DNA of 64,000 nucleotides from an uncultured Selenomonas sp. (lineage in GTDB: Bacteria; Bacillota; Negativicutes; Selenomonadales; Selenomonadaceae). The DNA is taken from the NCBI GenBank assembly GCA_905372355.1, contig CAJPOT010000007.1, forward strand, positions 62,001 to 126,000. The letters are read 5' to 3'. The notes below the pieces were generated by a model that was not told where the DNA came from, searched no databases, and saw only the letters and a program-made list of their open reading frames with translations. Shown in pieces: positions 1-7,871 of the stretch. Made by a program: the position numbers and the translations under genes. The stretch's first letter is position 1. Each line of letters begins with the position of its first letter.

Positions 1-472
1 ACTCGACCGTGACGCCGAGTGCGAAAAGCAGCTCCTTCACCACGGCGCCGACAGCGACGCGCATCGCCGTCTCTCTCGCGCTCGCCCGCTCCAAGATGTC
101 GCGGATGTCCTCACGCGCGTACTTCCGAACGCCCGTGAGGTCGGCGTGGCCGGGACGCGCCGCCGTCACCTTCTCGCCGTGCGCCTCGCCGAACGCCGCC
201 ATGCGCTCCTGCCAGTTCTGCCAATCGCGGTTCTCGACCGAGAGCGTAATAGGAGAGCCGAGCGTCTCGCCAAAGCGCACGCCCGAGAGAATTCGCACCG
301 TATCCGTTTCGATCTTCATGCGTCCGCCGCGCCCGTAGCCCTGCTGGCGACGCGCCAGGTCACGGTTGATGTTTTCCAATTTCAGCGAAAGCCCCGCCGG
401 AATGCCCTCCAAGATGGCTGTCAAAGACGGGCCGTGCGATTCGCCCGCCGTTAAAAAACGCAATGTGCTCAA
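1..472 (-). CDS. aroC: Chorismate synthase, N-terminal part (gene runs off the left edge)
   Basis: Chorismate synthase makes chorismate from EPSP in the last common step of the shikimate pathway, using reduced FMN. About 157 N-terminal residues are visible. They include the family hallmark [12 protein letters not shown] close to the start, a [11 protein letters not shown] block and an [11 protein letters not shown] segment. The start is taken as TTG at 472 (reading L-S-T-L-R-F), which matches where the family usually begins; no better ATG is in frame nearby. The C-terminal half lies outside the window. It sits downstream of the pilus genes on the same strand but is separated from them by a 277-bp spacer holding two repeat copies. 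Identity is secure; the start codon is less so. Confidence 0.93.
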   Translation of the reverse strand, partial: MSTLRFLTAGESHGPSLTAILEGIPAGLSLKLENINRDLARRQQGYGRGGRMKIETDTVRILSGVRFGETLGSPITLSVENRDWQNWQERMAAFGEAHGEKVTAARPGHADLTGVRKYAREDIRDILERASARETAMRVAVGAVVKELLFALGVTVE

Positions 473-520
473 TATGATTTCCCACTTTCAAAAATACAAC
501 CTTCCAACTTTATTTAGTCT

Positions 521-704
521 ACTATGAAAGTCCAAGAAGTCAAGCCCGAAGGGCGCAGACTGATTGGATAACTTTCGTTAAGGGCGGCGCACAATGTCCA
601 CGAAGTGGACGTTTGTGCGTGTAGCTTACTATGAAAGTCCAAGAAGTCAAGCCCAAAGGGCGTAGACTGATTGGATAACTTTCGTTAAGGGAGGCGCACA
701 ATAG
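521..704 (-). repeat. Two tandem copies of a roughly 100-bp dispersed REP-like element
   Basis: Two direct copies, about 107 bp apart, begin with the same ACTATGAAAGTCC segment at about 521 and 628. The first copy carries a perfect 6-bp inverted repeat, GTCCAC (596-601) and GTGGAC (605-610), with a 3-base loop. The second copy ends before that hairpin. Related copies occur at 14070-14170 and 25599-25750 in the opposite orientation, with fragments near 30495 and 62505. The copies fill the space between aroC and the pilus genes. Short frames inside them look like by-products of the repeat, not genes. Confidence 0.85.
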
Positions 705-749
705 GAAGCGTCCCCTGTGCAACCCCTAAAATATCTGCTGAGGGGACGT

Positions 750-1271
750 TCATTCCTTCTCGGCAAAAATCGAAAGCCGCATCTTCACATGAAGCCTGCC
801 GTCCTCGCTCTTGATCTCCGTGCTCTCCATGCGGACGAAGCGCTCGCTCTTTTCCAAATCCTTCAGGAAGGCGAGCAGATGAAAATAATCGCCGTCGAGC
901 TCCACATCGAGCGGCAGGCGCGAAACGTCGCCTTCCTCTTCGATCTGCCCGGGTGCGACGGCGGCGAGTGTCAGCTTCTCATGCTGCGCTTCGCGCTCCA
1001 AAAGCGCGAGGAAATCGCCCTGTCCCATGCGAGCGGGCAGGCGCTTTTCCAACGCAGAGCTGCGTGCGGCACGCGCTTTTGCGCGTTCCGCCCCGTCGCC
1101 GTGCGCGTTCATGAAGTTCTGCACGGCGATGAGCGCTTCCTTCTCTTTCGCCGCTTCCTCCTCCAGCCTCGCGATTTCCGCACGCTGCGGCAAAAAGCAC
1201 AGTTGGAAGAATGCCGCGCAGAGAAGCAGTGCCAGCGCAAAGATTGCCGAGAGAAGCATCTTCGACCGCAT
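750..1271 (-). CDS. pilO: Type IV pilus assembly protein, PilO-like
   Basis: 173 residues. It has one N-terminal membrane segment (about residues 5-27), then a charged coiled-coil region (about 30-55) and a small alpha/beta C-terminal domain, the layout of PilO/GspM inner-membrane alignment proteins. The call rests on this layout and on its place as the last gene of the pilus run, immediately after the PilM-PilN fusion; sequence similarity in this family is low. ATG at 1271 follows an AAAGGATG ribosome site. No PilP or PilQ follows. PilO normally pairs with PilN to link the cytoplasmic PilM ring to the outer-membrane secretin. Confidence 0.75.
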   Translation of the reverse strand: MRSKMLLSAIFALALLLCAAFFQLCFLPQRAEIARLEEEAAKEKEALIAVQNFMNAHGDGAERAKARAARSSALEKRLPARMGQGDFLALLEREAQHEKLTLAAVAPGQIEEEGDVSRLPLDVELDGDYFHLLAFLKDLEKSERFVRMESTEIKSEDGRLHVKMRLSIFAEKE

Positions 1272-1296
1272 TTCTTCATCCTTTCTTGAAAATTCC

Positions 1297-2487
1297 CTAT
1301 ATCTTCAATTCCAGCGAAAAATAAATGAGCGAGCCTCCCGCCGCTTCCTGCTTGCGCTCCGACTTCTTCAGCACGGGAGCCGCCCGGAAGAAGCCCTTGT
1401 CTTCCTCCAACACGCGCACAAAATCCGCCAGAGCGTCGTAGCTCGTCGCCGCGCCCTCAAGCTCGACCGCGTGACCGTCGACGACGCGCAGTCCGCGAAT
1501 CCAAGCGCCTTCGACCGTGCGCGTGCCGAAGTGCACCAAGAGGCTGCGGCACGGCAAAGCGCCTTTCGACAAGGAAATGAGCTGACGCTCCTTTTGCGCA
1601 GCACGTCCATCCTCCTGCGCCTCTTGCTCCATGCGTGCCCTCTCAGCGGAAAGGAGCGCCATCTCGTGCGCATTCTTCTGCACCTCTCCCTGCAGCTCAT
1701 GGATGCGCCAAGCGTTCCAGCCATAAATCGACGCCATGCAGAAGAAGAAAATGCCCGCAAGCAGGGCGGCCAGCCTGCCGAACGCCCAATCCGCCGGACG
1801 CATCGACTCGGGCAGCAGTTCCAAGTGATTTTTCTCTCGCGAAAGAAGTTCCTGCGCCGCCAGAAAAGCAGCCCCATCCTCTTCCTGCGGCAAATCGTCC
1901 GCCGCCAAATTCATTCCATCTGCGGCAAAAGTACCCGGCACTTGCCGCCCTGCTCCTGTCGGCAAGAAGCACAGGGACGCAAGGCAGAGTCCCGCATACG
2001 AGAAAGCGCGATGAATTTCCCGCGCCTTTTCGCGCGGCAAGGCCGCCAGAACGACCTCCCTCTCGCCCACGCGCCGAAAATCCAGCGAGTACGCCGCCTC
2101 CTCATGAGCATCCGGCAAACTCGCGAGCAAGTCCCAGCGCGCGGCCTCGCGCATCTCCCGCTCGGACAAAGGAGGAAACTCCCTGCTGTAGGAAAAGACC
2201 TCGTCTTCCGCCAAACAGACGGCGATGCGGCTCTTCTCCCAGCCGCGCTTGGCAAGGGCGACCTGGATGACGCCCGCCGCCGCCTGCCAAAGCGACTCCT
2301 TCGCCTCTGTCGGCGGCAAGGGAAGATGCAGCGTCTCTTCCCTGCGTTGAAATTCTTCCGTCAATGCGTTGCTTTCATGTCCTGCAAGACAGGCAAGACA
2401 GATTCCGCCATCCGTCAAAGAGACGCCCACTGCCCCGCGCTGCGGCTCGCGCAGCAGCGTACGCATCTTTCTCAGCACGTTTCGCAA
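1297..2487 (-). CDS. PilM-PilN fusion, type IV pilus inner-membrane platform protein
   Basis: 396 residues. The first 220 or so are soluble and begin with an actin-fold-like stretch (GAVGVSLTDGGICLACL), as in PilM. A single membrane segment follows at about 231-253 (AALLAGIFFFCMASIYGW), then a coiled coil (about 254-290), then a PilN-type domain near the C-terminus (GTRTVEGAWIRGLRVVDGH). In most bacteria PilM and PilN are separate neighbours, with the PilN N-terminus docking into PilM; here one chain carries both. The start is TTG at 2487, preceded by AGGAGG at good spacing. The fusion reading is inferred from layout and gene order. An alternative is a GspL-like protein, which has the same cytoplasmic-membrane-periplasmic plan. 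Confidence 0.72.
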   Translation of the reverse strand: MRNVLRKMRTLLREPQRGAVGVSLTDGGICLACLAGHESNALTEEFQRREETLHLPLPPTEAKESLWQAAAGVIQVALAKRGWEKSRIAVCLAEDEVFSYSREFPPLSEREMREAARWDLLASLPDAHEEAAYSLDFRRVGEREVVLAALPREKAREIHRAFSYAGLCLASLCFLPTGAGRQVPGTFAADGMNLAADDLPQEEDGAAFLAAQELLSREKNHLELLPESMRPADWAFGRLAALLAGIFFFCMASIYGWNAWRIHELQGEVQKNAHEMALLSAERARMEQEAQEDGRAAQKERQLISLSKGALPCRSLLVHFGTRTVEGAWIRGLRVVDGHAVELEGAATSYDALADFVRVLEEDKGFFRAAPVLKKSERKQEAAGGSLIYFSLELKI

Positions 2488-2499
2488 AGCATCGCCTCC

Positions 2500-2973
2500 T
2501 CACCTCTCCCAGCGCACGAATGAGAGCCGCGTCCCCTCAAGGCGGTAGAGCGCCGCCGCATACGCACGCTTGCCAGAAATCTCCACTGTCGCCTGCCGCT
2601 CGCTCCCCGCCCTCGGCCAGCTTGCCGCCGTCAGCAAATATGCCGCGCCGTCTGGCGTATCTTCTGTCGGCAAACGCTTGGCCGTCACGCGATAGAACGC
2701 GTCATTTTTTTCAAAATATCCAGATGCCGCTTCAACCTCTGCTGCCCCAGTTTCCAACGGACGACGCAAATCCGCCTCAGCTTCGAGGCGCACCGCGCCC
2801 AGCCGCACACCGCTCCGCGCGGCTTCCAGAAGGCGCGTCGTCTGCACGGCCTCCCGCGCGGCGAGACGGTTGTGCCCGGAGAGCACGAGCAGAGCCACCG
2901 TGCCCGCGAGCAGCAGCAGGACGGCGGCGAGGGCGAAGGCGGATGCCATGCCGCATTCATCAAGTCTTGCCAC
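2500..2973 (-). CDS. Minor pilin-like protein (PilX-type position)
   Basis: 157 residues with one hydrophobic N-terminal segment (about 9-31, FALAAVLLLLAGTVALLVLS) and a short cytoplasmic leader. There is no clear Gly-Phe-Thr-Leu-x-Glu cleavage motif, so processing by the prepilin peptidase is uncertain. The rest is a periplasmic domain of no recognised family. GTG at 2973 is used because AAGGAGGCG precedes it; it overlaps the previous gene by 14 bp, suggesting translational coupling. Its place between the PilW-like gene and the PilM-PilN fusion matches PilX-type minor pilins. Function is inferred from position only. Confidence 0.6.
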   Translation of the reverse strand: MARLDECGMASAFALAAVLLLLAGTVALLVLSGHNRLAAREAVQTTRLLEAARSGVRLGAVRLEAEADLRRPLETGAAEVEAASGYFEKNDAFYRVTAKRLPTEDTPDGAAYLLTAASWPRAGSERQATVEISGKRAYAAALYRLEGTRLSFVRWER

Positions 2974-3556
2974 CTTGCGCCTCCTTCTCTTCCTTCTCTT
3001 TCGGCGGCAGGCAAATGTCGGTCGAAAACGTCACGCGCTTCTTCGTGCGCCGATTCTCCCCCGTGAGACTCAGGTGCAGAAGCCCTTTGTCCGGCACACA
3101 TTGAAAATCGACGACGGCCAGATTGCCGAAGACGTTGCTGCCGCCCGTCATGGGCTGCGGCGCGTAGTAGCCATGGTCTTCGCCCGATACCTTCTTGCTG
3201 ATGTACGGCGGCTGCCCCTTCCTGCCCTCGCGCAGCACATAGTCCGTCGTCGATTTCTTCCCGTTGACATACCGCTCGACGTGGAGTTCATACGGCACGC
3301 TGCACTCGATGTGCGTCGCCATCGACGCATCCTGCGCGATGCGCTCAAGCGTCAGGCGCATCTCCTGCTGCAGTTCCCAGTCGCCCAGGAGCACGACATA
3401 GCTCTTGAGAAAGAACAGCCATACCGCGAAAAGGCTGACGAGCAGCACGATGTAAACGGGAAAGCTCGTCAAAAACTCCAGCAGCACGTAGCCGCCCTCA
3501 TCCTTCAAGGCAGAAGCGCGGCTTTCCCGACACGTCCCGCACGATTTCTCCCTCAC
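2960..3556 (-). CDS. Minor pilin, PilW/GspJ-like
   Basis: About 198 residues from GTG at 3556, which has AGGGGGCG just upstream; longer in-frame starts extend to 3601. A leader of about 22 residues ends in DEGG and is followed by YVLLEF and a hydrophobic helix, consistent with a type IV prepilin cleaved after Gly with Glu near position +5. The rest is a periplasmic domain of about 150 residues. Size, motif and position after a PilV-like gene fit the PilW/GspJ class of minor pilins, which prime pilus assembly at the inner membrane. The leader is rich in Cys and Arg, which is odd. Confidence 0.65.
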   Translation of the reverse strand: MREKSCGTCRESRASALKDEGGYVLLEFLTSFPVYIVLLVSLFAVWLFFLKSYVVLLGDWELQQEMRLTLERIAQDASMATHIECSVPYELHVERYVNGKKSTTDYVLREGRKGQPPYISKKVSGEDHGYYAPQPMTGGSNVFGNLAVVDFQCVPDKGLLHLSLTGENRRTKKRVTFSTDICLPPKEKEEKEAQGGKT

Positions 3557-3566
3557 GGTTCGCCCC

Positions 3567-3962
3567 CTATCGTCCGCCACCGAGATGCACCGTCCTTTCA
3601 AGGGAAAGTTCCTGCACTTCCCCTTTTTCGAGCCATGTCACGCGCACGCTCGCCTGACAAACGGAAGGACTCGCCCCCGGAGCAGAAAGTTTCGGCGTCA
3701 AAGTGAAATTCCTGCCATTCGCCTCGGCTTCATGCGGCTGCCGCTCGCCCAACGACGCGCCGCTTCCCTGCGCCCTCGCCTGATGCTCCATCCTTGCCAG
3801 CTCGCCTTCTGCCAAGAACATCGCACTCGTTTCCGCCTCGCTGTGAGCCAAGAGGGCGGCAGAGCGCTCCAAAGCCGCGAGAGACGCCACGGCAAAAAGC
3901 AGCAGGAAGGCGAGCACGGCGACCTCTGCGGCGAGGAAGCCGCCCTCGTCCAGCCGCTTCAT
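3567..3962 (-). CDS. Minor pilin, PilV/GspI-like
   Basis: 131 residues. The N-terminus MKRLDEGGFLAAEVAVLAF shows a short charged leader, a Gly-Phe cleavage site, Glu at +5 and a hydrophobic helix: a short type IV prepilin. ATG at 3962 overlaps the stop of the preceding gene by 4 nt (ATGA), so the two are probably translated together. Size and gene order (FimT, this gene, PilW-like, PilX-like) match PilV/GspI minor pilins, which form the initiating tip complex. Assignment to PilV rather than another minor pilin class rests on order. Confidence 0.68.
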   Translation of the reverse strand: MKRLDEGGFLAAEVAVLAFLLLFAVASLAALERSAALLAHSEAETSAMFLAEGELARMEHQARAQGSGASLGERQPHEAEANGRNFTLTPKLSAPGASPSVCQASVRVTWLEKGEVQELSLERTVHLGGGR

Positions 3963-4441
3963 GGCAATCGCCTGCTTTCCGTGCGCACGCGCCCCGCCTC
4001 ATCGATGATGACGTCGAGCGAATAGTGCGGCGACTGCAGCTCGATCGTGTGCCCCAAGGCGCTCGTCCCGCTCGGATCGCCCGATGAGTCAAACGAATAC
4101 GTCGCCGCAGGTTGCGCACCCGAACCGCTCGGCACGGCGTAGACGTCTTCGGGAAAGGAATGCGTCAGAACCTCTCCCGCCGCCCACGGCAGAAGGAAGT
4201 AATAGCGATGCGCCTCCACGACGAGTTTCGGGCGCAGCCTCCATTCGCCCTTGCCGTCCGCCGTGCGCTCCGTGCGCGAAATCTCCTGCAGATAGCGAAA
4301 ATCGCTTGCCAGAAGCGCCGCCTCGCGCTCCAAGCGCATGCGCTCCGTCACGCGTACGACAGGCACGGAAAGCGCCGCAACGAGCGCGAGGATGAGGCAG
4401 ACGACGAGCAATTCCAACAGGGTGAAGCCTTCCTCCTTCAT
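3959..4441 (-). CDS. Minor pilin, FimT/GspH-like
   Basis: 160 residues. A textbook prepilin N-terminus, MKEEGFTLLELLVVCLILAL, has a 5-residue leader, G-F cleavage and Glu at +5, then a hydrophobic helix. The remaining 125 residues resemble the GspH/FimT pseudopilin fold in size, ending in a segment with IIDEAGRVR. The ATG at 4441 shares its A with the stop codon of the prepilin peptidase gene (TGATG), a tight coupling. It is the first of four consecutive minor pilin genes. Confidence 0.75.
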   Translation of the reverse strand: MKEEGFTLLELLVVCLILALVAALSVPVVRVTERMRLEREAALLASDFRYLQEISRTERTADGKGEWRLRPKLVVEAHRYYFLLPWAAGEVLTHSFPEDVYAVPSGSGAQPAATYSFDSSGDPSGTSALGHTIELQSPHYSLDVIIDEAGRVRTESRRLP

Positions 4442-5010
4442 CACAGAAGCCCTCCATAAAAGGCAAGAAGATCGTCGGCAAAAAGCAGGGAAAGAACCGC
4501 GCCCAAGGCAAGAAACGGCGCGAAGGCGATGCGTCGCCCGCGCTTTTCACGCCCGAAGAGCAGCAGGCAGAAGGCTGCGAGTCCGCCGCTGAAAAAGGCG
4601 AGGAAGAGCGCGAGCGCGACGCCCTCCAAGCCGAGCCAAAGTCCCAGCGCGAAGCCGAGCTTCACATCGCCGCCGCCCATGCCACCGCGAGAAACAAGGC
4701 GCAGGAGGTAAAGGAAGCCGCCAGCGAGAAAAGCGGCGAACACGAAGTTTTCCGGCGGCAGAGCGCCTGAAAACAGCGAGAACGCAATGCCGATGATGCC
4801 GAACGGCAAAACGAGGCGGTCAAAAACGAGGCCGTGCCGCCAGTCGAGCAGGGAGATGCGCCAGAGAAATGCGAAGAAAAACCAGCGCTGGAAGAACACC
4901 ATGCCGAAACCGTCCATGCGCCAGAGAAACAACGCCGCACAGAGCGTCCCACCGACGAATGCCGCCTCACCGCAAAACGACAGCGGCTTCACGCGCTGAA
5001 AACCGTGCAT
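4441..5010 (-). CDS. pilD: Prepilin peptidase (A24 aspartyl protease), short form
   Basis: About 189 residues, polytopic. The two active-site aspartates of A24 peptidases are visible: Asp at about 56 in LLDWRHGLVFDRL and Asp at about 115 in the GGMGGGDVKLG motif. Family enzymes cleave the leader of type IV prepilins at the inner membrane. Classical PilD is about 290 residues and has an N-terminal methyltransferase domain with two Cys pairs; here that domain and its Cys motif are missing, so this is a peptidase-only form. ATG at 5010 is preferred over an overlapping TTG at 5016. It lies directly downstream of the main pilin. Confidence 0.88.
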   Translation of the reverse strand: MHGFQRVKPLSFCGEAAFVGGTLCAALFLWRMDGFGMVFFQRWFFFAFLWRISLLDWRHGLVFDRLVLPFGIIGIAFSLFSGALPPENFVFAAFLAGGFLYLLRLVSRGGMGGGDVKLGFALGLWLGLEGVALALFLAFFSGGLAAFCLLLFGREKRGRRIAFAPFLALGAVLSLLFADDLLAFYGGLL

Positions 5011-5012
5011 CG

Positions 5013-5543
5013 TCAAGTTCCCGACGCTTCTTTCTTTTCCGCCCTGCCGAACGCCTGAAGGGGGTGCTCGTCAAGCGTCGCCTGCAGTTCTCCATCCACT
5101 TCCTTCAGCGCGTAACTCGCACCCGCCTGCTGTGCCTCCGTTTCATCGCGCAGAAAATATTTTCCCGATGGCGGCTTCAGTGCGTCGAGATTGACAACAT
5201 ACTCCTTCAGCTGATCCAAAGTCTTCGGATTGACGCCCTTTTCCGCACGATAAAGCCCCACCGCCGTGTTGAGCGTGCTGAGGTCGGCCTGAATCTTCGA
5301 CGTATTCGCGAGCGTCATCGACTGCGAGAACTTCGGCACGGCGACTGCGGCGAGCACGCCGATGATGCAGATGACGAGGAGCATTTCAAGGAGCGTGAAG
5401 CCCTCCTCACCTAAGGGGCGGCTCCTCTTTCGTCCGCTCCTGCATCGGCTCTCGTCCCGCGCCTCGAATGCGCCGGCCATCGCCCCTTGCCGCCCACTCT
5501 CCTTCTGCCGTATTTTCTTTTTGAGCAGCATACATCCGTACAT
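5013..5543 (-). CDS. Major type IV pilin / GspG-like prepilin with long leader
   Basis: About 176 residues from ATG at 5543, which follows GGGAGGG at good spacing. The cleavage and helix motif GEEGFTLLEMLLVICIIG is clear, followed by a GspG-like domain (TLNTAVGLYRAEKG, LKEYVVNLDALKPPSGKYF). Mature length would be about 130 residues. The leader before the Gly-Phe site is about 46 residues and very basic, far longer than the usual 5-30. A later ATG (about 5480) would give a leader of about 25 residues but has a poor ribosome site. Placed between pilC and the peptidase gene, it is probably the main structural pilin. Confidence 0.8.
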   Translation of the reverse strand: MYGCMLLKKKIRQKESGRQGAMAGAFEARDESRCRSGRKRSRPLGEEGFTLLEMLLVICIIGVLAAVAVPKFSQSMTLANTSKIQADLSTLNTAVGLYRAEKGVNPKTLDQLKEYVVNLDALKPPSGKYFLRDETEAQQAGASYALKEVDGELQATLDEHPLQAFGRAEKKEASGT

Positions 5544-5595
5544 ACGACATCCCTCCCATCTCAAAATCTTCAACCGTCATACGATGCAATCCTTT

Positions 5596-6789
5596 TCAAT
5601 AGCCGTAAGAGCCAATCATCTCCAACAATGGCAGAGCTACTGCAAGTACAACTGTTCCGACGACCGCTCCCAGAAAGAGCACGAGCAGAGGCTCCAACAT
5701 CGCCTCCATGCGCTCGGCGCGCATCTCGCCCGCAAAACGGCAGAAATCCGCCGCCTTTTCGAGCATTGCCGCAAGCTCGCCCGTATGCTCGCCCGCACGC
5801 ACAAGCTCCCAGACGAGCGGCGGCACGACGCTGCCCGCCAAGGCTGCGGCCAGCGTGCCGCCGCGCTCGACCTCGCGCCTCGCCCTCGAAAAAAGCGCGA
5901 CGAGGAAACGGTTCTGCACGACGCCTTCAGAAGCGGCCAGCGCCTCGTGCAGCGCACTGCCGCTTTCCATGAGGACGGCGAGCGTGTCGAAGAGCATCAT
6001 AAGCTCCAAGTCGAGGCGCAGCCTGCCGAAAAGCGGCAGGCGCAAAAGAAGGCGGTCAGCGAAAAAATGCAGCCGCCTCTCGCGATAGAGAAGCCGAAGC
6101 GCCAAGGGGAAAACGAAAAGAGCCGCAAGGACTGCGACGCCGTGCCGCTCGAAGAGACTGCCGATTCCGAGCACGAGGCGCGTCGGCAAGGGCAGCTCCA
6201 CGGCAAGACCGTCGAGCATGTGGACGAAGTTCGGCAGCACGAAGAGGAAGATGAATGTCACGGCGAACACCGCCGCCAATGCGAGCAGCGCAGGATACAC
6301 GAGCGCCGTCTGCAATTTCTCCCGCACGCGCCAGCTCTTTTCCTCCTTGTCGGCGAGACGCTTCAACAGAGGCTCCAAACTGCCGCCCGCCTCCCCCGCG
6401 CGGACGAGGGAGGAAATCGTCGGCGGGAACACCTCGCCGTGCTGCGCCATCGCCTCGGCGAGCGTCGAGCCATGCGCCATGCGCCGCGCCATATCCGAAA
6501 GCATCGCCCGCCTCTTTTGCGGCGCATCCGCCGCGAGGAGCTGCAGGCTCTCGTTCGCGGCAAGTCCCGCCGCAAGCATCAGCGCCAACTCGCGGCAGAA
6601 CACCATCGCGTACTTCCGATCTGCCGCGCGGCGGCGGGCAAGATGCAGCGCAGACTTTCGCCGCAGAGCCACGGCGAAGAGTCCGTGCGCCTGGATGAGC
6701 CGCGCCGCCTCCGTGCGCGTGGCGGCTTCCACCTCGCCTCGCCGCAAGTCTCCCGCTTCCGTCCGCGCCGTATAAGAAAAGGACGCCAA
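5596..6789 (-). CDS. pilC: Type IV pilus inner-membrane platform protein PilC
   Basis: 397 residues from TTG at 6789, which has AAGGGAGGCGGCG in front; the open frame extends further upstream, but that part overlaps pilT and reads as nonsense. It contains two T2SSF-type repeats: one around residues 60-190 (motif FCRELALMLAAGLAANESLQ) and one around 265-390 (MLFDTLAVLMESGSALHEAL), each followed by membrane helices. PilC sits in the inner membrane and couples the PilB and PilT motors to pilin assembly. Length is normal for the family. It follows pilT by 32 bp. Confidence 0.9.
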   Translation of the reverse strand: MASFSYTARTEAGDLRRGEVEAATRTEAARLIQAHGLFAVALRRKSALHLARRRAADRKYAMVFCRELALMLAAGLAANESLQLLAADAPQKRRAMLSDMARRMAHGSTLAEAMAQHGEVFPPTISSLVRAGEAGGSLEPLLKRLADKEEKSWRVREKLQTALVYPALLALAAVFAVTFIFLFVLPNFVHMLDGLAVELPLPTRLVLGIGSLFERHGVAVLAALFVFPLALRLLYRERRLHFFADRLLLRLPLFGRLRLDLELMMLFDTLAVLMESGSALHEALAASEGVVQNRFLVALFSRARREVERGGTLAAALAGSVVPPLVWELVRAGEHTGELAAMLEKAADFCRFAGEMRAERMEAMLEPLLVLFLGAVVGTVVLAVALPLLEMIGSYGY

Positions 6790-6821
6790 ATCGCCGCCTC
6801 CCTTCGCGTAAGCCCCCTGTA

Positions 6822-7871
6822 CTAGCGCCCCTCGCCAAAGGCGTCGCCGTCGGCAAGCGCCGCCTCTGCCGCTTCGCGCGTAATCTTGCCCGTGCGAAGC
6901 AGTCCCTCGACGGACTGCGCCATCGTCTGCATGCCCTGCGCCCCGCCCGAGAGGATGGCGCCTCGGAGCTGCGCGACCCTGCCCGTGCGAATGAGGTTTC
7001 GCACGGCGGGCACGGCGACGAGCGCTTCCGCCGCCAGCACGCGCCCGCCGCCCGCCTGCGGCAGAAGCCGTTGTGAGAAAATGGCGCGAAGCACGAGCGC
7101 GAGCTGATGGCGCATCTGCTGCTCCTCGCCCGCGAACATCCCCTCGATGCGAAGGACCGCCTCCGCCGCATCCCTCGTATGAAGCGTCGCCAGAACGAGA
7201 CATCCCGACTCCGCCGCCTGCAGCGCGATGCGCACCGTTTCGCGCTCGCGCATCTCTCCGATAAGGATCACATCGGGATCTTCTCTCAAAGCATCCCGAA
7301 GCCCCGTCGGGAACGACGGAAAATCCCTGCCGAGCGTGCGCTGGCTGATGAAGCAGCACTTCGGCACGAAAGCGTACTCGACGGGATCTTCCAGCGTGAT
7401 GATGTGCGCGGCGCGGCTTTTGTTCATCTCCTCGATAAATGCCGCAAGCGTCGTCGACTTGCCCGCTCCCGTGCGCCCGCCGACGAGAATCAGCCCGTCT
7501 CGCGCCCGAAGAAGCGAAAAAAGCACGGGCGGCACGCCGAGGCTCGAAAGCGCCGGAATCTCTCGCGGCAGGAGGCGCACGGCAATCGCCCAAGAACCGC
7601 CCATGCCGTACACATGCGCACGACAGTGCCTCTCTTCGAGCACGAGGGAAAGATCCAGACTCTTCTCCTGCCGCAGACGCTCATGCTCCACCTCGGTCAG
7701 AATAGACGCGAGAAAATCCTGCATCTCTGTCTGCGTCAAAGAATCCTCCGATAGCGGCGTCATCTCGCCGTCAAGCCGCAGAAACGGGCGCTGCCCCGCC
7801 GCGAGATGCACGTCCGACGCCCCTCGCGCAAAGCCTTCGGCGAAGATGTCCGCCATCCTAGACGCCGCCAT
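6822..7871 (-). CDS. pilT: Twitching motility ATPase PilT
   Basis: 349 residues. It has Walker A (GGRTGAGKST), an Asp box, a Walker B region (DPDVILIGEMRE) and a His box (LATLHTRDA), the standard order for PilT/VirB11-type ATPases. The N-terminal SDVHLAAGQRPFLR motif is typical of PilT. It drives pilus retraction, so twitching is plausible. ATG at 7871 is preferred because GGAGGGG lies 6 nt upstream; it overlaps the end of pilB by 14 bp. The family's usual length is about 345. Confidence 0.93.
   Translation of the reverse strand: MAASRMADIFAEGFARGASDVHLAAGQRPFLRLDGEMTPLSEDSLTQTEMQDFLASILTEVEHERLRQEKSLDLSLVLEERHCRAHVYGMGGSWAIAVRLLPREIPALSSLGVPPVLFSLLRARDGLILVGGRTGAGKSTTLAAFIEEMNKSRAAHIITLEDPVEYAFVPKCCFISQRTLGRDFPSFPTGLRDALREDPDVILIGEMRERETVRIALQAAESGCLVLATLHTRDAAEAVLRIEGMFAGEEQQMRHQLALVLRAIFSQRLLPQAGGGRVLAAEALVAVPAVRNLIRTGRVAQLRGAILSGGAQGMQTMAQSVEGLLRTGKITREAAEAALADGDAFGEGR

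Noticed and set aside
540..722. 60-codon frame in the repeats between aroC and the pilus genes
   Set aside because: It is entirely within the two REP-like copies and has no coding features.
6790..7593. Upstream extension of the pilC frame by 268 codons
   Set aside because: It overlaps pilT, reads as Arg/Gly-rich nonsense, and a good ribosome site precedes TTG 6789.
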